Assembly (NCBI GenBank): GCA_016713025.1
Contig: JADJPZ010000003.1
Span: forward strand, 806,001-870,000
Direction of reading: 5' to 3'
Length of the DNA stretch: 64,000 nucleotides
Source of the DNA: Saprospiraceae bacterium
GTDB lineage: Bacteria; Bacteroidota; Bacteroidia; Chitinophagales; Saprospiraceae
The position numbers and the translations under genes were made by a program. Shown here piece after piece: positions 35,609-45,678 of this stretch (the first letter of the stretch is position 1; each line of letters starts with the position of its first letter). The notes under the pieces were generated by a model. That model saw nothing but the letters and a program-made list of their open reading frames with translations, ran no database searches and had not been told where the DNA came from.

Positions 35609-37633
35609 TTATATGTATAAAGTAATCGTAAATGTAGTGCCAGTATCTTTTTTTGATTCAACTGAAATGTTGCCACCATGTGCTTTCACAATATCATAAC
35701 TCAAACTCAATCCCAATCCTGTTCCCTGCCCTGTAGGTTTGGTAGTAAAGAAAGGCTGAAATATTTTATCCTTGATAGAGTCGGGAATGCCGTCGCCGTT
35801 ATCTTTAACAGCGATTAGCAGATGGTTGTTAGCTATTAGCTGCGTGGTGACGGATACCATAGGTTGATATCCTTCTTCTCCTTTTTTACTTCTTTCATGC
35901 ACTGCGTAAAAGGCGTTGGTGATAAGGTTAAGGAACACCCGGCCCATATCTTGTGGGATAACGTCGATATTTGGGAGCATGGTATCAAAATCTGTAATCA
36001 ATTCCGCATTAAAATCCTTGTTTTTAGCACGTAAACCATGATAAGCTAGCCGCAAATATTCATCAGCTAGAGTGTTGATGTCGGTAGACTCTTTTGTACC
36101 TGAGCTTTTGCGGGAGTGCTCGAGCATGCCCTTGACTATACTGCTTGCCCGTTTGCCATGGTGGTTGATTTTTTCCTGGTTTTGGCTTAAATCGCCAATA
36201 ATTTCACTTACATATTCTTTATCTTTTTCAGGTATTTCGAGCTTTTCAACTTCTTCCTTCAGCTCTTTGGCAAGATCTACACTGAGCTCTGAAAAATTAT
36301 TCACAAAGTTGAGAGGGTTTTGTATCTCGTGGGCAATGCCTGCGGTGAGTTCTCCCAATGATGCCATTTTTTCAGACTGGATGAGTTGGGCTTGGGTAGA
36401 TTTTAAATTGGTCAATGTTGAAGCTAAAACTGCATTTGCCTTTTGCTTTTGCCGATTGTTGCGGTAAAGAATAAAACCAATGATAGAAAGAACCGCAAGT
36501 GCTGCAAGAAAAGCATAGGTTCTATTTTTTGATTGAGTTTCTATTTGCTGCTTTTCCAATTCCCGCAAACGGGCGGCTTCGCTGAGTAACACACTCTGAA
36601 AGTTGGCAAGGTTCTTGTATTTTTCTTTATTCCACGCATCTCTTGTAGTGAGGGTAAGCCCTTGGTATTTTAAAACACTATCTGGCTGATTGTTGAGCAA
36701 ATACGCTTTGTATAATACCTCGTAAACTCCTCCGTCTCTAAACCATTTCGTATTTATCAATCCTGGCTCAGAACCTACTTCGTATGCTTTTTTGGCATAG
36801 TAAAGGGAAGAATCTTTAACCCCACTATTCTGATGTACCGAGGACAGAGTTCTATATACGAGTAACAACATACGCCTGTTAGTTTCCTTATATTCGGTAG
36901 CAACTTGCAGTGCCTGATAGAGATACTTTTTCCCCATTTTATCATTCTTCGCCTTAAAGTTCATACGTGCCAGAGTTAAGATAGGGGAGCTCTTCCATCC
37001 ACTATTGATCTGTTCGAAAAACTTCATTGACTTCTGTGCATATACTTCCACAGAATCAAGTTGGTCTTCATCAAAGTACTGACTTGCAATTGTAGTCGAA
37101 GCAGCAGCTATTCTAAAATCATTTTTGGTTAATGACGATACTCTTATAGCTTCTTTATATTGAAAAATGGCCTGTTCTGTATTTACTGTTTCTTCCATTA
37201 ATTGCCCATACTGTTGATGGGCAAAACCCGATCTAATTAATCTATATTCGGCAGGTGTTCTATTGCCCAAACCATACGCATTTTTTTCGGAAGCGGGGTT
37301 TTGAAAAATTTCAAATGCTTGTAATAAAACTTTCAGTGTTGCTGCATATTCTCCTTTTTGATTTAATGCGTATGCCTGAATAGTCAAAAAATATCCTTCG
37401 TGTAATGACTGCTTATTTTTTCTGGCAATAGACAAACCTTTTGTCGTATAAAATAGCATAGAGTCATAATTTGATGCCTGATAGTAATTTGCAATCTCTG
37501 CAAATGAGCTTAACCTAATGGAGTCGTGGGTAGCGGTATGGAGTGCATTCCTTAGGCTGTCAATATTGGATTGTTGGGCAAATCCAATTCTGCTTATAAG
37601 GGCGAGGAGGAGGACAAGGGTGAGGTTTTTCAT
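35609..37633 (-). CDS. TPR-type sensor histidine kinase
   Basis: 674 aa. A signal peptide (1-19, ending GFAQ) precedes tetratricopeptide-like helical repeats from about 25 to 340, predicted periplasmic. One membrane helix lies at about 370-390 (YAFLAALAVLSIIGFILYRN), then a short coiled coil, the dimerisation helix with His near 435 (GIAHEIQNPLNFVNNFSELS) and the ATPase domain (NLITNAFYAVHERSKKGEEG, DNGDGIPDSIKDK, GTGLGLSLSYDIVKAHGG). Its variable tracts (VEKLEIPEKDKEYVSEIIG, HERSKKGEEGYQP) differ from the other copies. The start codon overlaps the stop of the YhcG-like gene by 4 nt. Confidence 0.87.
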   Translation of the reverse strand: MKNLTLVLLLALISRIGFAQQSNIDSLRNALHTATHDSIRLSSFAEIANYYQASNYDSMLFYTTKGLSIARKNKQSLHEGYFLTIQAYALNQKGEYAATLKVLLQAFEIFQNPASEKNAYGLGNRTPAEYRLIRSGFAHQQYGQLMEETVNTEQAIFQYKEAIRVSSLTKNDFRIAAASTTIASQYFDEDQLDSVEVYAQKSMKFFEQINSGWKSSPILTLARMNFKAKNDKMGKKYLYQALQVATEYKETNRRMLLLVYRTLSSVHQNSGVKDSSLYYAKKAYEVGSEPGLINTKWFRDGGVYEVLYKAYLLNNQPDSVLKYQGLTLTTRDAWNKEKYKNLANFQSVLLSEAARLRELEKQQIETQSKNRTYAFLAALAVLSIIGFILYRNNRQKQKANAVLASTLTNLKSTQAQLIQSEKMASLGELTAGIAHEIQNPLNFVNNFSELSVDLAKELKEEVEKLEIPEKDKEYVSEIIGDLSQNQEKINHHGKRASSIVKGMLEHSRKSSGTKESTDINTLADEYLRLAYHGLRAKNKDFNAELITDFDTMLPNIDVIPQDMGRVFLNLITNAFYAVHERSKKGEEGYQPMVSVTTQLIANNHLLIAVKDNGDGIPDSIKDKIFQPFFTTKPTGQGTGLGLSLSYDIVKAHGGNISVESKKDTGTTFTITLYI

Positions 37634-38652
37634 GGTTGATTGGTTTTAGAAATTTGCAAATCTGCCATAAGGCGTTCACGCTCCAACTCGGCTTTTAGTT
37701 CAGCTTCTGAAGGCAAATACAGAAGGTATTTTGTGGCGAAAAGTTGCTGACTTTCGCTCAATACTGAATATTTTACAACCGCTTCTGTTTTTTCAGAACA
37801 TAAAATAATACCAATCGTTGGGTTGTCTCCTTCTGTTTTATGGATGTCTTCATACATCCGCACATACATATCCATTTGCCCAATATCTTGGTGCTTCAAT
37901 CTACCCACTTTGAGGTCAACCAACACAAAACATTTGAGTATATAATTGTAGAAAACCAGATCAATAAAGAAATCCTCCTCATCTGCCCGAATGTATTTTT
38001 GGCGAGCCACGAAAGAGAATCCATTACCCAATACCAATAAAAACGTTTGTAGGTTGTCAATCAACAATTGTTCTAACTCACTTTCGTAGAGTTTATGGTC
38101 GGGTTTAACATTCAAAAACTCCAATACGTAAGGGTTTTTGATGAAATCTAAGGGGGAATTTTCAATCGAAGCCACTTTTTCAATGGCTTCTTTATCTTGT
38201 GTCGCCAACAAACGGTCATAATAAAAAGCATTGATTTGTCGGTCTAAGGCACGGGTATTCCAACCGCTTTTGATGGTTTCTTGCTCATAAAAAACTCTTG
38301 CAGACTGATTTTGGACTCGCATCAATAATTTGTAATGTGTCCAAGTCAATTCTCTCCGCAATGCGGAGAGAATTGGAAACTCTTTGTAAAACTGCCTATA
38401 ATTCCAAAGGCTGGGTTTAGAAAAACCTGTTCCATATTCTCTTTGAAGCCTTTGAGCCAATTCTGCAATTAGATATTTACCATACTCAGCACGTTCTTTG
38501 CCTTGTTGTTCTTCTTCCACAATTAATTGCCCAAGTTCCCAATAGGTTTTTACCATACTGACATTCACTGCATTAAATGCGGTCGCACGTCCACTTTCTA
38601 TGATATGCCGTGCTTCTGAATGTAGATTTTCTATGTTTTTTATTAATTCCAT
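37630..38652 (-). CDS. YhcG/DUF1016-family PD-(D/E)xK nuclease-like protein
   Basis: 340 aa, cytoplasmic. The N-terminal DUF1016 domain (about 10-150) includes TYWELGQLIVEEEQQG and SLWNYRQFYKEFP. The C-terminal domain has PD-(D/E)xK nuclease features: EEDFFIDLVFYN then FVLVDLKVGRLKHQDIGQM near 230-250, giving the Asp...Asp-x-Lys pattern. Members are often found near restriction-modification or other mobile genes; their biological role is not settled. Here it lies alone between two sensor kinases on the same strand, 7 nt after one start region and overlapping the next gene by 4 nt, so it is co-transcribed with them. It is an odd guest in this locus. Confidence 0.8.
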   Translation of the reverse strand: MELIKNIENLHSEARHIIESGRATAFNAVNVSMVKTYWELGQLIVEEEQQGKERAEYGKYLIAELAQRLQREYGTGFSKPSLWNYRQFYKEFPILSALRRELTWTHYKLLMRVQNQSARVFYEQETIKSGWNTRALDRQINAFYYDRLLATQDKEAIEKVASIENSPLDFIKNPYVLEFLNVKPDHKLYESELEQLLIDNLQTFLLVLGNGFSFVARQKYIRADEEDFFIDLVFYNYILKCFVLVDLKVGRLKHQDIGQMDMYVRMYEDIHKTEGDNPTIGIILCSEKTEAVVKYSVLSESQQLFATKYLLYLPSEAELKAELERERLMADLQISKTNQP

Positions 38653-38659
38653 TTTTAGT

Positions 38660-40906
38660 TTAGTTTATAAAAGGTAATCTCACAATAAACTCACTTCCTT
38701 CGCCTTCTCTTGTTTCTACTTCCAAAGTCCCGCCATGCCCTTTGGTAATAATATCATAAGCCAGACTCAAACCTAAACCTGTGCCTTGACCCGTGGGTTT
38801 GGTGGTAAAGAAGGGTTGGAATATTTTATCGAGGATTTTTTGAGGAATACCGTTGCCGTTGTCTTTTACCGCTATCTCCAGATGTTTATCAGCTGTTAGT
38901 TGGGTAGTGATGGATACGGTGGGTTTGTAATCTAAATCTGTCAAATTCGCATCGCCAGATTGCTTTGCCAAATTTAACAGATTGGCTCTCTCATTTACAG
39001 CATAAAAGGCGTTGTTGATAAGATTGAGCAGGACTCTGCCGATGTCTTGTGGGATGATGTCTATCTTCGGTAGATTGGGGTCAAAATGGGTTTCCATGGT
39101 GGCATTGAAGGATTTGTCTTTAGCTCTTAAACCATGGTAGGCCAGGCGTAGATATTCGTCACAAAGGGCATTGATGTCGGTGGCTTCTTTTGTACCGGTG
39201 CTAGTGCGGGAGTGTTCGAGCATACCATTGACGATATTGCTTGCTCGTTTGCCGTGGTGGTTGATTTTGGTTAAATTTTCTTTGATATCAGTCAAAATTT
39301 CATTTTCCAGCTCCTCGTTCCTAGCTCCCTTTTCCTTGCTCCGTTCTTCAAATACTTCTTCTATCAATTCATTACTTACTTCACTGAAATTATTGACAAA
39401 GTTCAATGGGTTTTGGATCTCATGTGCGATACCTGCGGTGAGTTCTCCGAGCGATGCCATTTTTTCGGATTGGATTAGTTGGGCTTGGGTGGATTTTAAA
39501 TCTGTCAGCGATTTTTCTAATTCTTGTGTCCTTTCAGTTACCTGTTCTTCTAGTAGCACATTCTGACGTTCAAGCAATTCCTTTTTTTCTTCTGACATCT
39601 GTACCACCTGCTTTGCATTTTCCTGCACATCATGATTGATTTCTCTGAAACGCATGACCACATAGATCATCAACGAAAAAGGAAAGGAAAGGCATGAAAC
39701 AAGTATTAAATAATAAGTATAAATATACTTCTCAAGAAAACTCTGGGAAATAAACCCAATCAATAAAATTGTGACCAACAAGAATAGTGGAATCATTAAT
39801 CCAATTACAATGGCCCATTGGGCTCCCTTGAGCGCTTTCCATGAAGTAACTACATAATAGACACTGGAAATGATTAATAGTAAAAGGAATAAACCGCCTA
39901 TAATTTCGTTTATTTTTTGACCAGGTACAATCAAGTCTGAAATCGTGATTATTACATAAAAAATAACAAGAATAAAGCTGATAATGACATATCGGGAAAA
40001 CCTACGTTTAAAAATACGGGCCAAAATGAACGGTATTGACATGAAGTACAATAGCGAAAATGTACTTTGCACTAGATTACAAACCCACAGCCAGACATAG
40101 GAAATGCCGCCATAAGCAATACCATTGTTTAATGCAAAGGATTGTGTAATCAAAAAAATAGTGAGAAAGCTTGATGCAAGTGAAAAAAACAACAGATTTT
40201 TTTCATTTCGGTTCTGAAAGAATAACAACCAGAACAGAAAGCTTAATACGGCACTGAAAGCACCAACTATTGTCCAAACGAAGACCTCATCATTAATAGC
40301 TTGCGGGACTAATCTGTTATAATACTTTGGGACCACAACTCTTATCATGTCTCTAAGTCCAACCGTTTTAGCCTTTAATTCATGAGGTGGAAATGGTGAT
40401 AGATAATCCACCACATGCAGCGAAACGGTGTATTCTTTACCGGGCTTTAAGTTAACCTGTACCGGTAGAATGTTGCCTGCAAACTTGTTTTCCATGTAGG
40501 GGGCGCCATTGAGTCCTGTGTTACCAAAGGAAGCAATCTTTTTACCATCAATATACAAATCTGAAGCGGCCCAGGTACTTATTTTAAAACCGAAAAATGT
40601 TTCTCCAAAGGTACTATCAGGAATAATTTTTATTCTGAACCAACCTTCCAGCCTACCTTCTTTATCTGCCATCTTTTCGGTGAGTTCGGTAGGCATCAGT
40701 CTTTTCCAGCCTGACAACTCAATATCCTTTTTAGCCCAGGCAGTATCATTACCCTGTTTAAAATACCATCCTTTCATTTCGCTGATGAAAATTTGCATAC
40801 TATCCTTATCAAGCATGTTTTGTTTAAGCAGCAATGTTGTATCCTGAGCCGTGCAAAAATGAATACATACAAACAAAAGAAACGTTAGAATTTTGATTGA
40901 CTTCAT
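38660..40906 (-). CDS. 7TMR-DISM sensor histidine kinase
   Basis: 748 aa. A signal peptide (1-20, ending FCTAQ) precedes a periplasmic beta-sandwich sensor (about 35-190; WAASDLYIDGKKIASFGNTG). About seven membrane helices (210-420), a coiled coil, His near 495 and the ATPase domain (DNGNGIPQKILDK, GTGLGLSLAYDIITKGHGG) follow. From the linker STQAQLIQSEKMASLGELTAG onward it is almost identical to the kinase at 40916, including the DNA, although the sensors are unrelated. It carries the SKEKGARNEELENE and RANLLNLAKQSGDANLTDL tracts. It starts 9 nt after the stop of that kinase. Confidence 0.88.
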   Translation of the reverse strand: MKSIKILTFLLFVCIHFCTAQDTTLLLKQNMLDKDSMQIFISEMKGWYFKQGNDTAWAKKDIELSGWKRLMPTELTEKMADKEGRLEGWFRIKIIPDSTFGETFFGFKISTWAASDLYIDGKKIASFGNTGLNGAPYMENKFAGNILPVQVNLKPGKEYTVSLHVVDYLSPFPPHELKAKTVGLRDMIRVVVPKYYNRLVPQAINDEVFVWTIVGAFSAVLSFLFWLLFFQNRNEKNLLFFSLASSFLTIFLITQSFALNNGIAYGGISYVWLWVCNLVQSTFSLLYFMSIPFILARIFKRRFSRYVIISFILVIFYVIITISDLIVPGQKINEIIGGLFLLLLIISSVYYVVTSWKALKGAQWAIVIGLMIPLFLLVTILLIGFISQSFLEKYIYTYYLILVSCLSFPFSLMIYVVMRFREINHDVQENAKQVVQMSEEKKELLERQNVLLEEQVTERTQELEKSLTDLKSTQAQLIQSEKMASLGELTAGIAHEIQNPLNFVNNFSEVSNELIEEVFEERSKEKGARNEELENEILTDIKENLTKINHHGKRASNIVNGMLEHSRTSTGTKEATDINALCDEYLRLAYHGLRAKDKSFNATMETHFDPNLPKIDIIPQDIGRVLLNLINNAFYAVNERANLLNLAKQSGDANLTDLDYKPTVSITTQLTADKHLEIAVKDNGNGIPQKILDKIFQPFFTTKPTGQGTGLGLSLAYDIITKGHGGTLEVETREGEGSEFIVRLPFIN

Positions 40907-40915
40907 ATTGATGAT

Positions 40916-43273
40916 TTAATGGGTTGGTATCTGAGTGATAAATGTCGTCCCCTCTCCCTCTTTTGTTTCTACTTCCAAAGTCCCGCCATGCCCTTTGGTA
41001 ATAATATCATAAGCCAGACTCAAACCTAAACCTGTGCCTTGACCCGTGGGTTTGGTGGTAAAGAAGGGTTGGAATATTTTATCGAGGATTTTTTGAGGAA
41101 TACCGTTGCCGTTGTCTTTTACCGCTATCTCCAGATGTTTATCAGCTGTTAGTTGGGTAGTGATGGATACGGTGGGTTTGTAATCTAAATCTGTCAAATT
41201 CGCATCGCCAGATTGCTTTGCCAAATTTAACAGATTGGCTCTCTCGTTGACAGCATAGAATGCGTTGGTGATGAGGTTTAGCATGACTCTGCCGATATCT
41301 TGTGGGATGACATCAATCTTCGGAAGGTTGGGGTCAAAATGGGTTTCCATGGTGGCATTGAAGGATTTGTCTTTTGCTCTTAAACCATGGTAGGCAAGGC
41401 GTAGATATTCGTCACAAAGGGCATTGATGTCGGTGGCTTCTTTTGTACCGGTGCTGGTGCGTGAGTGCTCGAGCATGCCTTTTACAATGTCGGAGGCACG
41501 TTTGCCATGGTGGTTGATTTTAGTTAAATTTTCTTTGATATCAGTCAAAATTTCATTTTCCAGCTCCTCGTTCCTCGCTCCCTTCTCCTTGCTCCTTTCT
41601 TCCAAAATTTCTTCTATCAATTCATTACTGACTTCTGAAAAATTATTGACAAAGTTCAACGGATTCTGTATCTCATGTGCAATGCCGGCTGTGAGCTCTC
41701 CCAGACTTGCCATTTTTTCGGATTGGATTAGTTGGGCTTGGGTGGATTGTAATTTTTGAATAGTGTAAACAAGTCTTTCATTTTTTAAGGCCAATTGTCT
41801 ATTAGTCTTTCTTTTGTTTGAATAAAAAACTACCAGCCCAATTACAAATAGTGCCAGCAAAGCCACAATACCATATAGATAATACTTTATTTTTTGATTT
41901 GTTTTGTTCTTTGCATCCAATAATACAATGGCATTTTCCGATTCCTGCATTTTCTGTTCTGTTTCAAAATTGAGTGAACGGTTATCATTTTGTTCGGCGA
42001 CCAATTGTTCTTTTAGTAAAAATGCTTCTTTCATTGTTTTGTATGCTTCCTGTGTATTGCCATTTGCTGTGTATGCCTCAGCCAATAAAGAAAGTTCTTC
42101 AATCAATAGGTTGACATTGTTTAATACTCTAATTTCTTTGTTCTCACTTTGCAATATTGTTATAGCATCATTTGCTTTACCTTTCTTAATCAGAATGGTA
42201 GCTTTATAAAAACCAGTTAGCAGTTCACCATAAGAACTTATGATGCCAAGATTGAATGAATCTTTAAGTTGAATAGATTTGTTGATATTGATCAAAGCTG
42301 AATCCAAAACATTTTTACTGATATAGTCTGCTGCTTTTTCCTGATAATAGTGAGCATATATTGCTGGCTGTTCATTATATTCTTTCATATACTTTAGCGC
42401 AGTATCATAATAGCTGCTGCTATTGTTACTTTTTTCAAGAGTTTTGCACCTTGCCAATTGTAAAAATATGTAGGGTACATCTGTCATCAGCATAGGCTCA
42501 TCGAGTTGGTTGTAAAATTTTATTGCTTCATTAAGATACCCTATGGCAATGTTTGGCTTTTTTTGTTCAATATAATAACTCCCTAAAACTGCAAACCTGT
42601 TAACTTTGCCGGAAATGCCAAAAGATGTTGCGCCAAGATGGATGTTGTAATCTTTCTGGCTATTATTTAAGAAGGCAATTGATTTGAGTTGATAGTACTT
42701 TGCTTTTTCAATCAGGCCCAACTTATTATAAGAAGAAGCAAGCACAGTGTATACTATAGAAACAGCTTCAGAGTCTTGTACACTCAAATATTTTTTTTCA
42801 GACGCAGTAAAGTATTCAATGCATTCATTTAGTTTACCTGAATTTCTAAAAGGGTGGCGGATATTCCGGAGTATACTTAAATAATTATAGTGCCCATATT
42901 TTGATTTACTATTTTCATTCTGTGTCAACCATTGTTGCATAACTGCAATAGCTTTTTCATTTGAAGCAGGTGTATTTTTGTTTATAAGAGCGTAGAAATA
43001 GATCGTCGCTATATCATGATAATCATCTTCGTCAACTTTATTTTTCAATTGCCTAATTTTGGTCATCACATCATCTGTCAACAATATATCTTCTTCGCAT
43101 TTATAGAGCCACTCAAAAACCTTATATATAATATTGGTGTCAGCAGGGGACTTGATGTTATTAAGATAGATAGTTAAAGAATCAACTGGCTTAGTTTTTT
43201 GTCCTGTTACTGAAGATGTAAAAAATAGCAGCAGGACTACTGATTGTATAATAGGTTTCAAATGTTTAATCAT
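40916..43273 (-). CDS. TPR-type sensor histidine kinase
   Basis: 785 aa. A signal peptide (1-24) precedes a long tetratricopeptide-like helical region (about 30-430), a membrane helix near 462-482 (YYLYGIVALLALFVIGLVVF), a short coiled coil, the phospho-acceptor His near 533 and the ATPase domain (NLITNAFYAVNERANLLNL, DNGNGIPQKILDK, GTGLGLSLAYDIITKGHGG). The kinase half matches the 38660 gene in its last third and the 43289 gene in its dimerisation part, a mosaic pattern that suggests gene conversion. The downstream kinase starts 9 nt after its stop. Confidence 0.88.
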   Translation of the reverse strand: MIKHLKPIIQSVVLLLFFTSSVTGQKTKPVDSLTIYLNNIKSPADTNIIYKVFEWLYKCEEDILLTDDVMTKIRQLKNKVDEDDYHDIATIYFYALINKNTPASNEKAIAVMQQWLTQNENSKSKYGHYNYLSILRNIRHPFRNSGKLNECIEYFTASEKKYLSVQDSEAVSIVYTVLASSYNKLGLIEKAKYYQLKSIAFLNNSQKDYNIHLGATSFGISGKVNRFAVLGSYYIEQKKPNIAIGYLNEAIKFYNQLDEPMLMTDVPYIFLQLARCKTLEKSNNSSSYYDTALKYMKEYNEQPAIYAHYYQEKAADYISKNVLDSALININKSIQLKDSFNLGIISSYGELLTGFYKATILIKKGKANDAITILQSENKEIRVLNNVNLLIEELSLLAEAYTANGNTQEAYKTMKEAFLLKEQLVAEQNDNRSLNFETEQKMQESENAIVLLDAKNKTNQKIKYYLYGIVALLALFVIGLVVFYSNKRKTNRQLALKNERLVYTIQKLQSTQAQLIQSEKMASLGELTAGIAHEIQNPLNFVNNFSEVSNELIEEILEERSKEKGARNEELENEILTDIKENLTKINHHGKRASDIVKGMLEHSRTSTGTKEATDINALCDEYLRLAYHGLRAKDKSFNATMETHFDPNLPKIDVIPQDIGRVMLNLITNAFYAVNERANLLNLAKQSGDANLTDLDYKPTVSITTQLTADKHLEIAVKDNGNGIPQKILDKIFQPFFTTKPTGQGTGLGLSLAYDIITKGHGGTLEVETKEGEGTTFITQIPTH

Positions 43274-43288
43274 TTGGAGAGTTGTTTT

Positions 43289-45352
43289 TTAATTTGTTAA
43301 TCTTACTAATGGCAATTCTATTATAAAAATTGATCCTTCATCGTTATTATTATCCACTTTCAACTCCCCACCATGTGCCTTCACAATATCATACGCCAAA
43401 GACAATCCCAAACCCGTGCCTTGGCCTGTTGGCTTGGTAGTGAAGAAAGGTTGAAATATTTTGTCTTTAATCGTGTCGGGAATGCCGGAGCCATTGTCTG
43501 AGATAGAGATTTGAATGCTTTCATTTTTGCTCTGCTCACCCCCGGGCCCTAAAGGGGTGATCATCCCTTTTGTTCTCACAGATACTTTTGGCTCGTATGT
43601 AAAATCTGTCAAATTCGCATCGCCAGATTGCTTTGCCAAATTTAACAGATTGGCTCTCTCGTTGACAGCATAGAATGCGTTGGTGATGAGGTTTAGCAGG
43701 ACTCTGCCGATATCTTGAGGGATGACATCTATCTTCGGTAGATTGGGGTCAAAATGGGTTTCCATGGTGGCATTGAAGGATTTGTCTTTCGCTCTTAAAC
43801 CATGGTAGGCCAGGCGTAAATATTCGTCACAAAGGGCATTGATATCGGTGGCTTCTTTTGTACCGGTGCTAGTGCGGGAGTGTTCGAGCATACCTTTGAC
43901 GATATTGCTTGCTCGTTTGCCGTGGTGGTTGATTTTGGTTAAATTTTCTTTGATATCAGTCAAAATTTCATTTTCCAGCTCCTCGTTCCTAGCTCCCTTC
44001 TCCTTGCTCCGTTCTTCAAATACTTCTTCTATCAATTCATTACTTACTTCACTGAAATTATTGACAAAGTTCAATGGGTTTTGTATCTCATGGGCGATGC
44101 CGGCTGTGAGCTCTCCTAGACTTGCCATCTTTTCTGATTGGATGAGTTGGGCTTGGGTGGAGCGCAATAATTCTAAATTATGTTCGGCCATTTCTCTTTG
44201 CATTTTTTCAAGATGGTTTAATTTCCTGATTTTTTTATTGTTCCACCATTGGATTCCAAAAGCGGCCAATACAAAGGTCAACAAACCTATAAAAATATAC
44301 TTTGCCCTAAGGGAGGCAGATTCAATTTCTCTTTTTTGGAGTAAAAAGACTTGTTCTTTTTGGTCAATAAGTAATTTTTGAAGATTCATAAATTTTTCAA
44401 CACCTTGTACATTATCTTTAAACTGACTTTCCTTATTTCTAAAATAAAGTGCTCTTTCAAAATTTACTTTAGAAGTATAATGATTTGCCAATAAATGACT
44501 TAATTCCATAGCATTTTTATAATATTTATATGCAATGGCTATGTTATATGCTTTTTCAGTATGTATAATAGCAGAATCCAGTAGATTAACTTTATTATAA
44601 TATTCCCCTTTTAATTGATGTCCGTGCATAATGGTTCTGGTATTTTGTATATTTATAGCTGCATTAATGGTACGATTGATGTAAAGAATAGAGCTATCTA
44701 ATTGATTGTTGACTAAGTATGCACGAGCTACCTTTGACAATGCGATAGGTGTTCCTCCTATGTTTTTACGTTCCTGAACCAAGTGAAGTAATTTGACTGA
44801 AGCCTGTAGTTCTGATTTTTTCATACCCTGTAAGTTATAAAGGTCAGCTAAAAACAAACGAGCCAAATGCTCTTGAGAGTAATCATTAATATTTTTTGCC
44901 TCCATTAATGCTTTTGAGAGAATACTTTCAGCCTGTTTAAAATTTTTTAAATCAATATTTAATAACCCTTTTACTATATTACTGCCTATGATGCCAGATT
45001 GCAGATTATTTTTTGTCGCTATCGAATCAATAATTTTTACTGTGCTGAAAGCATTGACATAATCTGTTGAAAATCTGTAAACCCAGGCAGTATTAATAAG
45101 ACTTAGCACCAGTCCTTTAGGGTAATTAATTTTTTTGGACAGCTCATATGCTTTATTATTATATACAATGGAAGAATCCATATCCATATTTCTATATAAA
45201 TAACCCAAATGAGCCAAGGTTAAAATTTTTGTTGTGTCATCTATCGGATGCTGTAGCTTTTGATAGTATTTCTCTAAAAACGGACTTATTTGGGAACAAA
45301 TATTTAATGAAATGATATTAAATAAGGCAAGAAGAATTATTAATTTTTTCAT
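43289..45352 (-). CDS. TPR-type sensor histidine kinase
   Basis: About 687 aa from the ATG at 45352 (MKKLIILLALFNIISLNIC, a good signal peptide); an in-frame TTG at 45385 would overlap the previous gene. Tetratricopeptide-like helices run to about 330, a membrane helix (KYIFIGLLTFVLAAFGIQWW) lies near 360, His is near 421, and the ATPase domain ends GTGLGLSLAYDIVKAHGGEL. It holds the REP-derived insertion GMITPLGPGGEQSKNES. The kinase half is nearly identical to the interrupted copy at 45386-49071. Its stop lies 15 nt before the next kinase. Confidence 0.87.
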   Translation of the reverse strand: MKKLIILLALFNIISLNICSQISPFLEKYYQKLQHPIDDTTKILTLAHLGYLYRNMDMDSSIVYNNKAYELSKKINYPKGLVLSLINTAWVYRFSTDYVNAFSTVKIIDSIATKNNLQSGIIGSNIVKGLLNIDLKNFKQAESILSKALMEAKNINDYSQEHLARLFLADLYNLQGMKKSELQASVKLLHLVQERKNIGGTPIALSKVARAYLVNNQLDSSILYINRTINAAINIQNTRTIMHGHQLKGEYYNKVNLLDSAIIHTEKAYNIAIAYKYYKNAMELSHLLANHYTSKVNFERALYFRNKESQFKDNVQGVEKFMNLQKLLIDQKEQVFLLQKREIESASLRAKYIFIGLLTFVLAAFGIQWWNNKKIRKLNHLEKMQREMAEHNLELLRSTQAQLIQSEKMASLGELTAGIAHEIQNPLNFVNNFSEVSNELIEEVFEERSKEKGARNEELENEILTDIKENLTKINHHGKRASNIVKGMLEHSRTSTGTKEATDINALCDEYLRLAYHGLRAKDKSFNATMETHFDPNLPKIDVIPQDIGRVLLNLITNAFYAVNERANLLNLAKQSGDANLTDFTYEPKVSVRTKGMITPLGPGGEQSKNESIQISISDNGSGIPDTIKDKIFQPFFTTKPTGQGTGLGLSLAYDIVKAHGGELKVDNNNDEGSIFIIELPLVRLTN
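43536..43560. repeat. REP-like palindrome inside kinase coding sequence
   Basis: TCACCCC ... GGGGTGA with GGGCCCTAAAGGGG in the centre. The identical tract in the neighbouring kinase copy is the insertion site of the IS110 element, so this serves as the uninterrupted reference for that target. Confidence 0.65.
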
Positions 45353-45678
45353 TTTAAGTAATTTTTGGTTTTCAACTATGGTCAATCAGGTAATGAAATA
45401 ATAAACTCACTTCCTTCCCCTTCATTCGTTTCTACCTTTAACTCCCCGCCATGCGCCTTCACAATATCATAAGCGAGAGAAAGGCCCAATCCAGTTCCCT
45501 GCCCGGTGGGTTTAGTAGTAAAGAAGGGTTGAAAGATTTTATCTTTGACATGTGTTGGAATGCCGGAGCCATTGTCTGAGATAGAGATTTGAATGCTTTC
45601 ATTTTTGCTCTGCTCACCCCCGGGCCCTTATATGTTTGCATTTTAAAAATTAATGGTTTCAAGATAAACAAATAATTT

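Noticed and set aside
39171..39566. Open frame opposite the kinase dimerisation region, repeated at 41424, 43839 and 47579 on the plus strand
   Set aside because: It recurs only because the kinase halves on the other strand are copies of each other. There is no start context or family resemblance, and the residues are low-complexity Ser/Leu.
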